From contig CM051033.1 of NCBI GenBank assembly GCA_027627225.1, positions 13,316,058 through 13,380,057 of the forward strand: 64,000 bases of DNA. Reading direction: 5' to 3'. The position numbers were made by a program, and so were the translations under genes. This document shows, piece by piece, positions 1-11,500 of the stretch. How positions within the stretch are numbered: the stretch's first letter is position 1; the number at the start of each line of letters is the position of its first letter. Source of the DNA: Congeria kusceri. Taxonomy: Eukaryota > Mollusca > Bivalvia > Myida > Dreissenidae. The notes below the pieces were generated by a model, which worked only from the letters and a program-made list of their open reading frames with translations, did not search any database and was not told where the DNA came from.

Positions 1-125
1 TATGTGCACTTAGTACTGGTAAACCAGCTTACCCAGGAAAAGTGTGAGAATGTTAACTGACCGCCGTTATATGTCTGAAATACTGTTGAATATGGAGAAA
101 TATCCAAACAAACAGACAAACAAAC
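1..125 (+). mobile_element. 3' part of a tRNA-derived SINE
   Basis: The first 125 bases match the 3' half of the SINEs at 268, 15,471 and 30,520. They share GTACTGGTAAACCAGCTTAC, the block GGTTAACTGACCG(C)CG and the AAACAAACAGACAAAC tail. The tRNA head lies off the window. It is followed by (ACT)n DNA and then by a complete SINE in the same orientation, so a SINE-microsatellite-SINE dimer marks the left edge of the tandem array. The family name is uncertain; it resembles the molluscan SINEs that carry a conserved central domain. Confidence 0.75.
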
Positions 126-263
126 CACGACTACTACCACTTCTACAACAACAACAACAACAACTACTACTACTACCACTACCACTACCACTACCACTAC
201 CACTTCTACTGCTACTGCTACTACTACGACTACCACTACCACTACCACTACTACTACTACTTT
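126..263. repeat. (ACT)n / (CAA)n microsatellite
   Basis: Compound trinucleotide repeat of ACT, ACC and CAA triplets between two SINE copies. It produces spurious poly-Gln, poly-Leu and poly-Pro open frames and is not coding. Confidence 0.9.
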
Positions 264-267
264 GCCG

Positions 268-564
268 GGACGGCTAGCTCAGTTGATAGAGCGCTGGACT
301 ACAAATCCGAGGATCGCGGGTTCGATTCCCAGCCCGGCCACATAACTTGTGTGGGGATTGGTCATGAAATTATTTCTACGGCCATTCTCCCCCTACCTCT
401 GATTGAAGTAGGGCAGTTGTCAGTTACTGGCATAAGTATGTGCACTTAGTAATGGTAAACCAGCTTACCCAGGAAAGGTGTGAGAAGGTTAACTGACCGC
501 CGTTATATGACTGAAATACTGTTGAATATGGCGAAATATCCAAACAAACAGACAAACAAACCAC
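268..564 (+). mobile_element. tRNA-derived SINE, copy 1
   Basis: The head (268-340) is tRNA-like. It has a D-arm/A-box (TAGCTCAGTTGATAGAG), a loop CTACAAA in the anticodon position and a perfect B-box GGTTCGATTCC, followed by CCCGGCCA. A body of about 220 bp follows (blocks CTACGGCCATTCTCCCCCTACC and GTAGGGCAGTTGTCAGTTAC, then the conserved 3' domain) and a tail of AAACAAAC repeats. In copy 1 the acceptor-stem strand has one substitution (GGACGGC instead of GGCCGGC). Weak acceptor and T-stem pairing argue for a SINE head rather than a working tRNA gene. The identical layout recurs at 15,471, 30,520 and, inverted, 58,120. Confidence 0.85.
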
Positions 565-651
565 TACTACTACCACTACTACCACTACAACAACAACAAC
601 TACTACTACCACTACTACTACTACTATTTCTACTACTAATAATAATAATCA
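565..651. repeat. (ACT)n / (AAT)n microsatellite after the SINE
   Basis: Trinucleotide run that starts directly at the SINE tail and ends in AATAATAATAAT. The same arrangement follows the SINEs of units 2 and 3. Confidence 0.85.
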
Positions 652-712
652 TACTTAGGTAAAGAATTGAATGCATTATTCTTTGCAAATAATTATAATT
701 ATTTATTTAGTA

Positions 713-1558
713 TTAGTATGTACTTGAAGATGAAATAATAAAACTAATATTTATTATTTTAGTGTACACAAAGTCGCCCTCTACATTTACAGTTTTTGCA
801 TTGTTTTGACCTATTAGGGTATTTTCCTTCACAAGGGACACTCTTTGCTCAAGCATGTCCTTAACATTGACACTTTCTACCTTTTCATTAACTTTGCTAC
901 TTAATCTTTGTATGGAGGACTGGGTGGGGGCTATTATATAAGCGTTGCTAAGAATTCTGCGCACACCGGTATTGCTGACTGGTGTTGTGCACAGACCAAG
1001 CTGAATGCCTATGTTTACTTTTGCGGCACGCCAACCAAGACCTTTTTTTACAATCATCCTCCTCGTAAAGATTGCGATAGTTGCTAATGTATGAACGCTT
1101 TGTACATTTTAGCCGCTCACGCCAACCCAACCTAGACCCCACCTAATGGAGGTAGCGGCATTAAAATTTAAATCGCCATCACAGTTTGGTTGAATTTGAT
1201 TATGTTCTTTAAATGCAGTGTTGAAAAGGACCTGGACCTCAGCCTGAGCCATCCACTTATTGGTATACAAGTCTGGATGTAGTTACGAGTCATTAAAACT
1301 AATGTACTCGTCAACTACATTAGTGGCATTGGGACGGGGCCGTAACGTTGACACAGTCGTGTCCGTACCATCGGTATCTTTGAAGGTTAGTACATTGTTA
1401 TTGTCATGTATTCTACTATCGAATGACTTCTTTTCCAATCTCACATACTTCTTATCAGCAACAGTAGGAAAAGAAAGAGTTTTACCCTTGTTGGGACTCC
1501 CAAGCCCCTTCTTGAATCCACTTTTTCGCAAGTGAGCTCGACGCGTTGAAGCCGGCAT
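713..1558 (-). pseudogene. Mutator-like transposase fragment, unit 1
   Basis: Reading the minus strand from 1558, the frame starts MPASTRRAHLRKSGFKKG and ends in a TAA after DEYISFNDS. The same frame then continues as LHPDLYTNKWMAQAEV, CDGDLNFNAATS and RWGLG. A frameshift follows, then ERLKCTKRSYISNYRNLYEE, NIGIQLGLCTTPVSNTG, RRILSN, IIAPTQSSIQ, NEKVESVNVKDM and VNVEGDFVY. This order resembles the mollusc Mutator-like transposase domain as I remember it. The stop codon and frameshift make it non-functional, and the stop is also present in units 2 and 3. Confidence 0.65.
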
Positions 1559-2764
1559 AGCGACTAGACTTATCACAATTAAAAAATAGTAAACTATTGT
1601 ATATGTACACTAATTATATCTAACTTACACTAGTAATCACAATAATGAGTAAACATGCACAGAAAACCTTTTTATTTCTACAGTTTACACAGCACTGAGT
1701 ACTGGATACAGACTGAAAGTTGCTGGAGACTGGCCTTGAAGGAATTCACATCTCACCCACAGGTTCAGGTGTGACAAAAGACTGTTAATTAGTACCTGGC
1801 ATTGACATGTTTTTGTTTATTGTGTGTCAGGAGATACAGTCTGTTGATTGTTATGTAAACAAACCCTTTTCTGGGGACAAATGGCATCTGAAATGCTACT
1901 TTTATATGGATTTTACCCCCAAAAATGCAGATTTCTTTTTTTTAGCACAAAACAGCTTGAAAACCTGTTGTGTAACATTTAGAATGCTAATGAAGATTTT
2001 TTTCACTTTTGATATTATATATTACATCTGCTATGCCTATTAAAATCCAAAGTTATGCTTAATTCTGAGTTAAAATAATGTTTTCCAAGATGTACCTAAA
2101 TACATGTTTTCTGTCTAAATTCTTGTCTCGAAATGCCTTTATATGTGGTATATTTCATTATTATTTTTTTCCAATAAATCCTTATACCAGTGTGATAGGA
2201 CTTCATGTTCTTTCTCGAAATAGATCAGATTTATGAAAAATGAGTTTTTTTTTCAAATTTGAAAGGGTTGGGTTTTCTTCAAGGTCAAATTACCCCAAAA
2301 CGGAAGTCACATCCTCTGGGCTGTCAGTTAGATAATAAACACATATGGTTCAGTGTATAATGCATATGATTTTTAAAATACAGTTTAAATGATATGTTTT
2401 GGTATCAATTTAAAGGTATATATATAAGAAATAAGAAAAAAGGTGTTTTTTTGGCACTACTTTGTTCTTAGTGGTTCCCAGCTTCATAGCTTTGGCCCAT
2501 GTATTCATGCACAAAATGGCAGCCTCCATGCCCGTCAAAACCGGTGTGTTTATTCTAAGGTAAATATTGTGAGTTACAACACATATGATTTTTTGACATT
2601 CATTTTTGTCAAAAGGTTATGGCCTTATGTTTCCAAAGATGTATGGTGATATATTGAAAAGTATCTTGGTCATGGTGAAAATTGAGATCAAACATTGTAT
2701 ATTTTATATGTAACAATGAAGGAATTTCTTTGCGCATGCGTAACCTTGACGTGTATTAACAACC
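1559..2764. other. Non-coding stretch, no gene seen
   Basis: AT-rich sequence with homopolymer T runs and no credible exon. It is conserved with small changes at 16,796-17,997 and 31,718-32,716. Unit 3 lacks a block of about 180 bp corresponding to 2,110-2,320. Short open frames here differ between copies by frame-breaking indels. Confidence 0.6.
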
Positions 2765-4165
2765 AGTCAGCGAGTGTATTATATGGAATGTTGCCTATCG
2801 CATATTAACAGGGGATATTCCCAATGTCATATTACACGACCTGTAAACACTGGCATGTAAATTGAAAATGCAAATTGAGCCAATGCAACTTCCGCGTAGG
2901 AAGCTCAGAACAGGAAATTATTTAAAACGTAAACAAAGTAAAGAGGTATGTCTGGAATTTTCCACATTGGATCATTTTTTCCATTCACCTCCGAGAAGAA
3001 AAGGAGCCAATTTTTAGCTCACCTGAGCACAAAGTGCTAATGGTGAGCTTATGTGATCGCCCGTTGTCCGTCGTCCGTGCGTGTGTGCGTGCGTGCGTTC
3101 GTCCGTCGTCAACCTTGTATTCAAATAACAACTCCTCCTAAACCACTTGGCAGATTTTCACCAAACTTCACAGGAATGATCATTGGGTGACCAACTTTCA
3201 AAGTTGTTCCTATCTTTACGGCCCTGGGATCAAAACTGGCCACGCCTACGGGGTCACATGATTTATATAGAATTAAATAGCAAACTGACTTTAAAAATCT
3301 CCGGCTCAGAGGTTTCTTATTTGGTATGTAACGCTGTATAGTGATCTTCTTCAAAGACTGTTCAAATTATGCCCCTGGGGTCAAAACTGGCCACGCCCCG
3401 GGGGTCACATGGTTTATATAAAGTAAAATAGGAAAATGTCTTTAAAAATCATCTCCTCTGAAACCGCAAGGCCCAGAGGTTTCGTATTTGGTATGTAACA
3501 TCCTATAGTGGTCCTCTACAAAGACTGTTCAAATTATGCCCCATGGGTCAAAACTGACCACACGCCAGGGGTCACATGGTTTATATAGCCTTAAATAGCA
3601 AAATGACTTTAAAATTCGTCTCCTTTGAAACCGCAAGGCCTAGAGGTTTCATGTTTGGTATATAGTGGTCCTCTACAAATACTGTTCAAATTATGCCCCT
3701 GGGGTCAAAACAACTGGTCACGCCCGGGGGAGCACATGGTTTATATAGACTTAAATAACAAAATGATTTTTAAAATATTCTTCTCAGAAACGACAAGGCC
3801 CACAGCTTTCCTATATTTGGTACGTAACATTGCATAGTGGGGTCCTCTACAAAGATTGTTTAAATTATGCCCCTGGGGTCAAATATGGCCACACCCCGAG
3901 GGGTCACATGGTTTATATAGATTTAAATTGAAAAAGGAGTTTTAAAATCTTTACCTGAAACCGCAAGGCCGAGAGGTTTGTTCAAGATTGAACAACTTAT
4001 GCCCCTGGGATCAAAATAAGCCACGCCTCGGGGATGCACATTTCAATTGGGTTACGGTGGGGATTTCTTTTTAACTAGCAGATGCAATGTTAGGATTTAT
4101 TCATTCGGGACTACTGGCGGGAAATTTTCACAACATTTGATTGGATATTGAGAAAGGTCAAAAGT
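2765..4165. mobile_element. Dispersed host repeat interrupted by a nested 1-kb repeat
   Basis: The outer parts (2,765-3,015 and about 4,055-4,165) match, inverted, one contiguous piece at 46,872-47,262 that lacks the central 1 kb. The middle is therefore a later insertion. Copies exist at 17,998-19,375 and 32,718-34,195. No coding potential was seen. Confidence 0.7.
3016..4050 (+). mobile_element. AGCTCACCTGAG repeat element, 3' truncated (unit 1)
   Basis: Begins TTTTTAGCTCACCTGAGCAC, then GTCCGTCGTCCGTG-type sequence and about five tandem subunits of roughly 165 bp. Each subunit contains ATGCCCCTGGGGTCAAAACTGG, CACATGGTTTATATA, GAAACCGCAAGGC and TAGTGGTCCTCTACAAA. This composition recalls a very common bivalve repeat. 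The right terminus (CTCAGGTGAACG...CCCTCTTGT) is deleted here and in unit 2 but kept in unit 3. Confidence 0.75.
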
Positions 4166-7100
4166 TGGGTTAAAGAGCTTCGCCGCAAAATAAGACATTG
4201 ATTGGCATATTTTTGTTTCACGCGAGATCTCTTGAATTAATAATTCAATAAAATGTCTATGTAGTGCATCCATACAAAGAGGACAGGCGCATATAGCCTG
4301 GTCGTTCCGGTCTTGCTTGTCTGGACCATAACTTACTTGGTCGTAGATGGAGGGATTTTAGAATTACTTAGCACTAATGTTTGCCTCAATGAGATGGTGT
4401 GTAGCGATCATGAATATGGTCCGCAAGTTATAAGTCAAGGTCCTAGACGTCAAATGTCAAAATTGGCACTTTGATTGTCCGTGCTATATATTGCCATGGA
4501 TTTTGTAACTTCTTGCTTGTCCAGACTATAACTTGGCCATGGATTGATGCATTTTCAAATTACTTTGCACAATTGTTTGCATAAATTAAATGACATGTCA
4601 TGCGCATAGATCAAGAATGTAGATCAGAGGTCAAGGTCATATTTAAAGGTCAATGTCGAAATTGGCTTTTTGCTTGTCCGGGCTTATAATGTAGCCCAAA
4701 CTCTTCTCAGTGGTTACTTCCCCATGGGTACTCTTCACAGTTACAACTGCCACCACTAGTTAAAAATACAAATTTGGAAATCTTCAGGGGAGACAATTAT
4801 GAGGAGATTGAAGATTTATTTTTTACAAAATTTTAATTTCGACATTGATAATTTATAGCAATAACACAGACATGTTGCGTTATTGATCCAGGTATATATA
4901 TATTACGAGTTAAATGAAAAACAAAAATAAAAAATAAAAAAATAGACATAATAACGCAAGGATTCTACGTTGTCGAACCAGTTCCATTACTTTAACGCAC
5001 CGTTGTTGTGACTTATTTCTCTTTAACAGTATTTTTTCTTCTGTTAAAATATGCAATGTGCAAGGTGGACACTTGATTGAAATGATTATTCCCTGACAGC
5101 GTGTCTCCTGGGTATTGTAATGTATCCCGAACCCAAATTTCTTGACACATTCGAATGTTCAGAGATCAAAGACAAGTGCATAGTCAGCTTCATCTTTTGT
5201 CGAAATCGCGAATGCATTCTGTATTTATTACGGGTGACTAGCCTTTAAATGGAATTTACTTTCTTAGAAGTTGCATGACCTATATAAATTGAATTGGATA
5301 AAATTGTAAAGCGTGTGTAAGGCGTTAAAAGTTCACGACCATGACTTCAAGTCAGAAAGGCCGCAAGAAATATTTGAGAATAACGTGTGGTTAATGAATT
5401 GTCATCAGTTGAAATGGACGAAATTATAAAGCAATTGTAACGTACATGTTTGAATAGAATACTACTGTAATTTTTATGATCATTTTAAAGTCGCATGTAT
5501 CAAATAGTGTTGAACACACAACAATGTATGATAAACCGACAGACTGATTACCGGTAGTTAAGTGACGGCGCCACTTTTTCTTTCTTATACTTATATTTTA
5601 TCAATTAAAATTGGAACTGGAACTTCTTTTAACTATGCTCCGTTCTAAATCGGAATTTCCTTTTCCACTTCATTTTCCGTTGTTTATGGGTAGTTTAACA
5701 ACGATAATTTTGTTCTTTGTCTATAGAAAAAGTAGCGGGTATTATGTTAATATTTTCGTTCAGCCTTGGCAGCTTCCATGTTTCTCAGCCTCGCACGATA
5801 AACTTGATCTTTATCCAACACTCACATGATGTTCTCTATAGATAATAGCATTACGTTTTACAAACCTCTATTCCATTAGTATGTAGAACGTTATATACCT
5901 AGCTGTGTTCGTTGTTTTTTGTGTTTTTGTTTGTATACGAGTAATTACTTCACAACATCAAGGTTTATGTGAACGAATAATAAGTGTGTGAAATCAACCC
6001 TCGTTTAAGATAGTGGACACAAATTGAAAAGTAATGCATAAATTGCTTAAGAAACTGATTACCGATTGCAATGAGATTACTTGCGAATTTAATTCAAATT
6101 AGGTAGGTGCACTTTATAGAGCACTTTTTAGCGCAAAATGCTCAGTACGAATCAATGTTGATAGCAAACTATGTCAGGTGGAACATACATGTTTATTAGT
6201 GGGAATGTTTAATTACATTACACTTGTATATAAAAAAAATGTTATTTCTAAATGCTTTACTATGTTTTTTTGGCCTTGACCGGAAACCTATGGACCTTAT
6301 TCATTCACGAAATACGCCGTCTTGTCGAGTTTAAATCCATCCTGCCATGGCTAAATTCAACCTCCGCGCCGAGATTTAATTGTGTCCCTAGCATAGCTCA
6401 ATTTTAAATCCTGTCGGCCACGTGACCATAGACAAACACTTGGCGCAAAATAAAATCGTGGACAAGCACATGATAAAAACATGCTACGCAGTAATTGGGC
6501 ACAAATATGTGTGCACGATTCTACAATCATACGCATATAAATGTTTAACGATGCATTATCTCAAAATCAGGAAGGTACGAAATGATCTTTATTAACAAGT
6601 AGATTATATTACTTATATAGCAGGAACGACGTGTACAAATGTGTAAATTGTAAACACACTACTAAATTTGGGTCACTATAACGCATTTTTTTAAATGTTA
6701 AACACTTTATAGTTTACAATAAAATAAAGCCAAATAATGAATTAATCTATATTTACTTATTATATTATACATTAATTTCGTACTACGAATACTGTTGAAG
6801 TCTACTGCATCTTTAAAAAAAAATACATAACCAAGTAAAATGAATAAATGTATGTTTTGCATTTATTTTATTTCCAATAACATAAAACAATTCATTAACT
6901 GTTGCAATAACAATGTAGGGGGAGCGAATGCAGGTTGATGTTACGAACAGTATTCGTTCGGGACGTCTCCGCGCTAACCCCTCCAAGGCAGGAACCACCA
7001 CCGAAAAAATCGTCGCTGAAATAAGCATACTCTGTAAAACGAACGTTGGCATATTTTAACGGACATCAAGGGTCTTATTCACAAATGTTTGAATTTACAA

Positions 7101-7600
7101 AAACATGACATAAATGTCTGTAAACTTCTAAATAAAAGCATCTGTTTGGTATAGGTAAAACATTTCGAAATCGCCAATTTGCCAATCTGTGATCGGGTCC
7201 GTTTAACACCAAAAACAACCGATCTACACTCAACAAAATGTTAAAGTGTCAGACATAAAACCCAGCTAATAATGGTTTCATCAAAACTGGAAAACAAACT
7301 TGGATATGCATTTTAAAATTATATTTAAAAAAATAAAGAAAAAAACAAAAGTAAATTAACATTTTAATCATCAATAAAAGATTAACATTTGAAAAAATTA
7401 TCAAAAACTATTGTTCTATTGAATATATGACCCTGTAATATTATTGTTGAGTGTATTTCGAGAGATTTTCGTTCCGCGGTTAATAATGTAATAAATTATT
7501 TATTCGTTTATAGTATTTTTTGTCATATAATCCGGAGCCCCTACGAAGTTTGAAATATGAACACCTATAGAAGATCTAGATTAACATGTATTTGTACTTT
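4166..7600. other. Intergenic DNA, nearly identical to unit 2
   Basis: No exon or RNA gene recognised. By eye only about five or six differences separate 3,490-7,030 from its unit-2 partner at about 18,690-22,240, whereas the flanks differ by a few percent. Part of this stretch (5,490-6,485) recurs inverted at 34,947-35,740. Short open frames, such as the 72-codon frame at 5,611, are identical between units, but that says nothing about selection in such a young tract. Confidence 0.6.
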
Positions 7601-7646
7601 GTGAAAAATAAAATTGAAACAGCTCGAGCGAGAAAAAAGATCACCC

Positions 7647-7725
7647 ACTTCCGGTGCGTTTCCCATGTTACTTCCGGTTTCCTGGAGCGCTCGTTGGCAG
7701 ATCGTATCAAGGTCAACGGTGAGTC
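7647..7725 (+). promoter_or_regulatory. Possible plus-strand start: two ETS-type motifs and a splice donor
   Basis: ACTTCCGG occurs at 7,647-7,654 and again at 7,670-7,677, followed at 7,719 by CAACG/GTGAGTC, a near-consensus splice donor. The block is kept in unit 2 (about 22,855-22,930). This could be a TATA-less promoter with a 5' non-coding exon reading away from the minus-strand gene. No downstream partner exon was found, so the call is weak. Confidence 0.25.
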
Positions 7726-8521
7726 GCAGAAAGGGGTCATCTACGGATCAAGTAAGCAGATATGTGGTTAACATTTGTTGTCCCAGGTCATTTTCAAGCG
7801 GGTAGATTTATCTTACAACGATATAACTAAAATACCCGCACTTGGCTTTTAACTATTAGCACCATTTTATTCGTGAAAAATAAAACCACAAAACGATAAA
7901 GTTACTTAGAAACACACTTTAATATAAATGATTATATAGTTCCAATTGCTAAAAATACTGGCTGCAGTTAACATTCGAGAACATAACCAGAAAATGCATG
8001 TCGTAACCGTGATGAATTAGCAAGTCAAACTGTGAAAAGATACTTATCAGTTCCCGTATCCACAAAGCGCCTTACGGAAGAAAACGTAAAATTTCTTTAT
8101 TTTTTAAATTCCTTATGTCTCTGGCTTTTCATGTAAAGTCTTTTTACATTCATTTTAAAATGTTTTTAACCAATAAATACTGCTTAAATGTTTCGCATTA
8201 TGCCAATTAATTTATTAATCATTGGATTTAACAAGTGACATTTTTAGATCAAATTTTATATAAGTACAACTACGAGATAAGATTTCCTTTAGGAGCTTTG
8301 TGAATACGGACCGTTAGATCTATGTTAAAGTAACGATATATCTAATGTGTCCACTGCAAGGTAAACATTATAGACAGTGTTTGACACAATTTTCTAACTG
8401 CTAGCTTAAGAAGTCTTTAAATAAACTTTTAACTTGTTCGATTAAATAACTGTTTTGACAATATCTGGATCTACTAGGTATACTGATCGAACCTTGTGGA
8501 TCCATCCCGGCTGCCTCAAGT

Positions 8522-11500
8522 TCAGTGAGCATTTTCTCGCGATCGATCATTACATTGGTGCCTGTGCAAAGTAAAAAATATAAATCAATGACGTCAGAGA
8601 TAATAATCATGACGTCATGGGTAAAATTATCAGACATTCACAAAACCAAACCACAACAGAATATCAACGTCATGTTGTGGATTATTCGATGTATTTAACG
8701 TAGTGCGCCCCCTCACGTATGGCTTCTTGTTCCTGAAGAAATTCTCTCAATAAACATTTTACTTATATACTAATCAAAACTCCTAACGCAACACATGCAA
8801 AGCTCCTTTAAATACATAGGAAAACTCATGGAAAGAACAAGCATGGTCACCATTCCTTTGGACACGGTGACCACTTTTGTTCTTTGCATGCCACGGAGAT
8901 GCACTGCGGTACTGAATGCAAGAGGGGGACATAACAGTAATTTACCTGTGTGATTTTTTATTACGCCCCTTGTGCGCGTAATTGAGACATGCCTCATTGT
9001 GTACCCTGTTCGGCACAATTTTACTATCGGAACAGGTTTGCATATCAGTATATCGTGTTTTGATTACTTTGTATGTTACTATCTGTAATGTAATGTAAAA
9101 GGAGCCTGGAATATGTGATGCGTTAAAAGTTTTGATTAAGTATAGATATAAATACGAATGACGTCATAATTTCACATATGGTAGATAACTGAGCAATGAA
9201 TATCATTGTTCTATCTTATTTGCTTTTTGTTTCAAGGGATAAACAAACCATTAAAATTGGCAAGTGTTACCATCGATTTAAATTTTTTAATCAAAAGTAA
9301 AAATTAAGTATTCGTTAGAAGAATAAACTTCGGAAACTTGCATTGGATTGCTGCGAACATAGGTCTAAATTCTTCGTCGAATTTTTTGAAGTCGCCCTCG
9401 CCCTTCATCATCATCTCCTAAAATACAAAAAACATAAATCAAGGGTCGTATTCCAGAAACATATTAAGTAAAATCTTATCATTATCTTTTTAAGATCATT
9501 TTTCGTAAGCATTTATTTCTCGTATACGTGAATTTTTGCTAAATGTACACCAAGTTTCAGCTTAATTGGATTCATTAATTTATATAACATTTCAAAAATA
9601 TTACCTTACAAAAATTAGAACTTAAGTGAAAATACAATTTATTCATTTAACATTTTTCTGGAATAAGGCCCCAGTTTAAAAAAATTAATTTCGTGCACTG
9701 TCGGGTGTAATGTTCGATACGACTCTAGGCGAGAAAAAAGAAAAACCAAATCGAACTTAAACAGACAACAAAATGATTATTAATGTTTTCGATGAATTTC
9801 AAAGAAATGGTCAGAAACTATTTTTATATGAATTTATCAATAGAAAGTATTTTAATAATTATTAAAATCAAAAAAATTTAATTACTAAATTAAGTATTAC
9901 ATATTCTACGACAGTACTTATAAACTACATATAATATCGTCTACACTCTAGATAGACATCCAGAGTGATCAGGTGCCTATCTAAAACTGATCAAGAGCTG
10001 TTAAAACCGGTATGCCAATCTGGAATATTTTCAGAGTAGTGCCATAACTTTTCAGTTCCAGAGGGCGAAATGGCTGATTGAAGAACTTTACTAGGTATTA
10101 TGCCCCCAAAACAGTTTTATTAAGCTTGGAGAAGATCGGATGATAAATGTTTGACCTTGGAAAGAATGTAGTCTACTGACCGACCCACCGACCGACATTT
10201 GCAAACCAAAATGTACCCCGCCATATTCGACGTGTGTGGGGGAGCTGGTAATAATCATCGACATATCAATCGGACTATTTTTTGTTAAAAAACACTCGCC
10301 CACATCTCCTACCGACAGACCGATCGACATTTTGCAAACCATTATAACCAAATATAACCAGCCATCTTCGACGGGGGCTGGGAAGGGGTTTGGTGTTGGT
10401 AATAATCATATAAATATCAATCAGACTATTTGTTGTTAAAAAACTGGCCATCATCTCTTACCGACAGACCGACCAACATTTGCACACCAATATAACAACC
10501 CATCTTCGACGGGGTGCGGGGGATGGGAGGGGGCTGGTAAAAATCATAGAAATATCAAGTGAACTATTTTTGTTAAAAAACACTCGCCCTCAACTCCTCG
10601 GCCATCTTCATAACGTCTGGGCAGGAAGACTCAAGCAGCTTGATGATTTTTCCTGAAAACAAACGGTTTGAAAACTGTATAAAGAGAATGCGTTATACAG
10701 GAATATAGTATTCCTGTTTACACATAATAGATCATAAAAGGCGTATATAATGATAAGCGAATAAAAATCCATGATTAATCCGAAAGCATGCATCATAAGA
10801 AAACAGACGATTTGAAGTTTCACTTGAGGTTTTAATCATTTGCTATTGCATTTCATAAGACATCATTGCTGACAACGATGATATTATATCCCGGCACGCC
10901 GAAATATGTATCGGGTGTAAAATGCGTGTACAATGAGAATGGAACGATGAAAACATGGTCAATTATTGTTTAAATCCACATTAATCGATTGTGTTATGGT
11001 TCATATGAACGTTTGTAGATATATAACTGTATCTTAACACAGAGGCCTGTCGTGGGAAACCGGGGATTAATGCATGTGCGTAAGGTGTCGTCTCTTATTA
11101 GCCCGCAGAGGCTAATCCGGGACGACACTTTCCGCCTACTGTGGATTTATGCTGAGAGAGACCTTCTTGAAACAGAAAATACCATAAAAGCGGAAAGTAT
11201 CGTTCTGGGTTGGCTTGTGCGGACTGCACAGGCTGATAAGTCCGAGATTTCCACGTCACGCCTCACACTAAATTTATATCCTTAAAACTGCACCATCATA
11301 CACACTGTATACTTACTGTCGTCATGGGTCGCCTCGTGGTAAATGGTCCAAGAATGGCATTTGGCAAACAGGGACGCAACTATTTGCATAAGAAAAAATA
11401 ACACACTAAAGATCTGAAGGACAACCAGTAAGATTATGAATTAAATCCTTTTTCACGTCGGAGTTTGTTTTTAAAAATATTTTTAGAACAATCGTATACT

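Noticed and set aside
268..340. tRNA gene with loop CTACAAA
   Set aside because: The acceptor and T stems pair imperfectly, and the same head is fused to the same 220-bp body at four places. It is a SINE head, although Pol III transcription from its A and B boxes is possible.
5611..5829. 72-codon frame identical in units 1 and 2
   Set aside because: It lies in the near-identical tract, where everything is identical. The inverted copy has indels that break it.
8770..9018. 82-codon minus-strand frame
   Set aside because: Unit 2 has a 2-bp deletion within it (GGGGGACAACAG against GGGGGACATAACAG). Only the 8,946-9,023 part is considered as a possible exon, in another frame.
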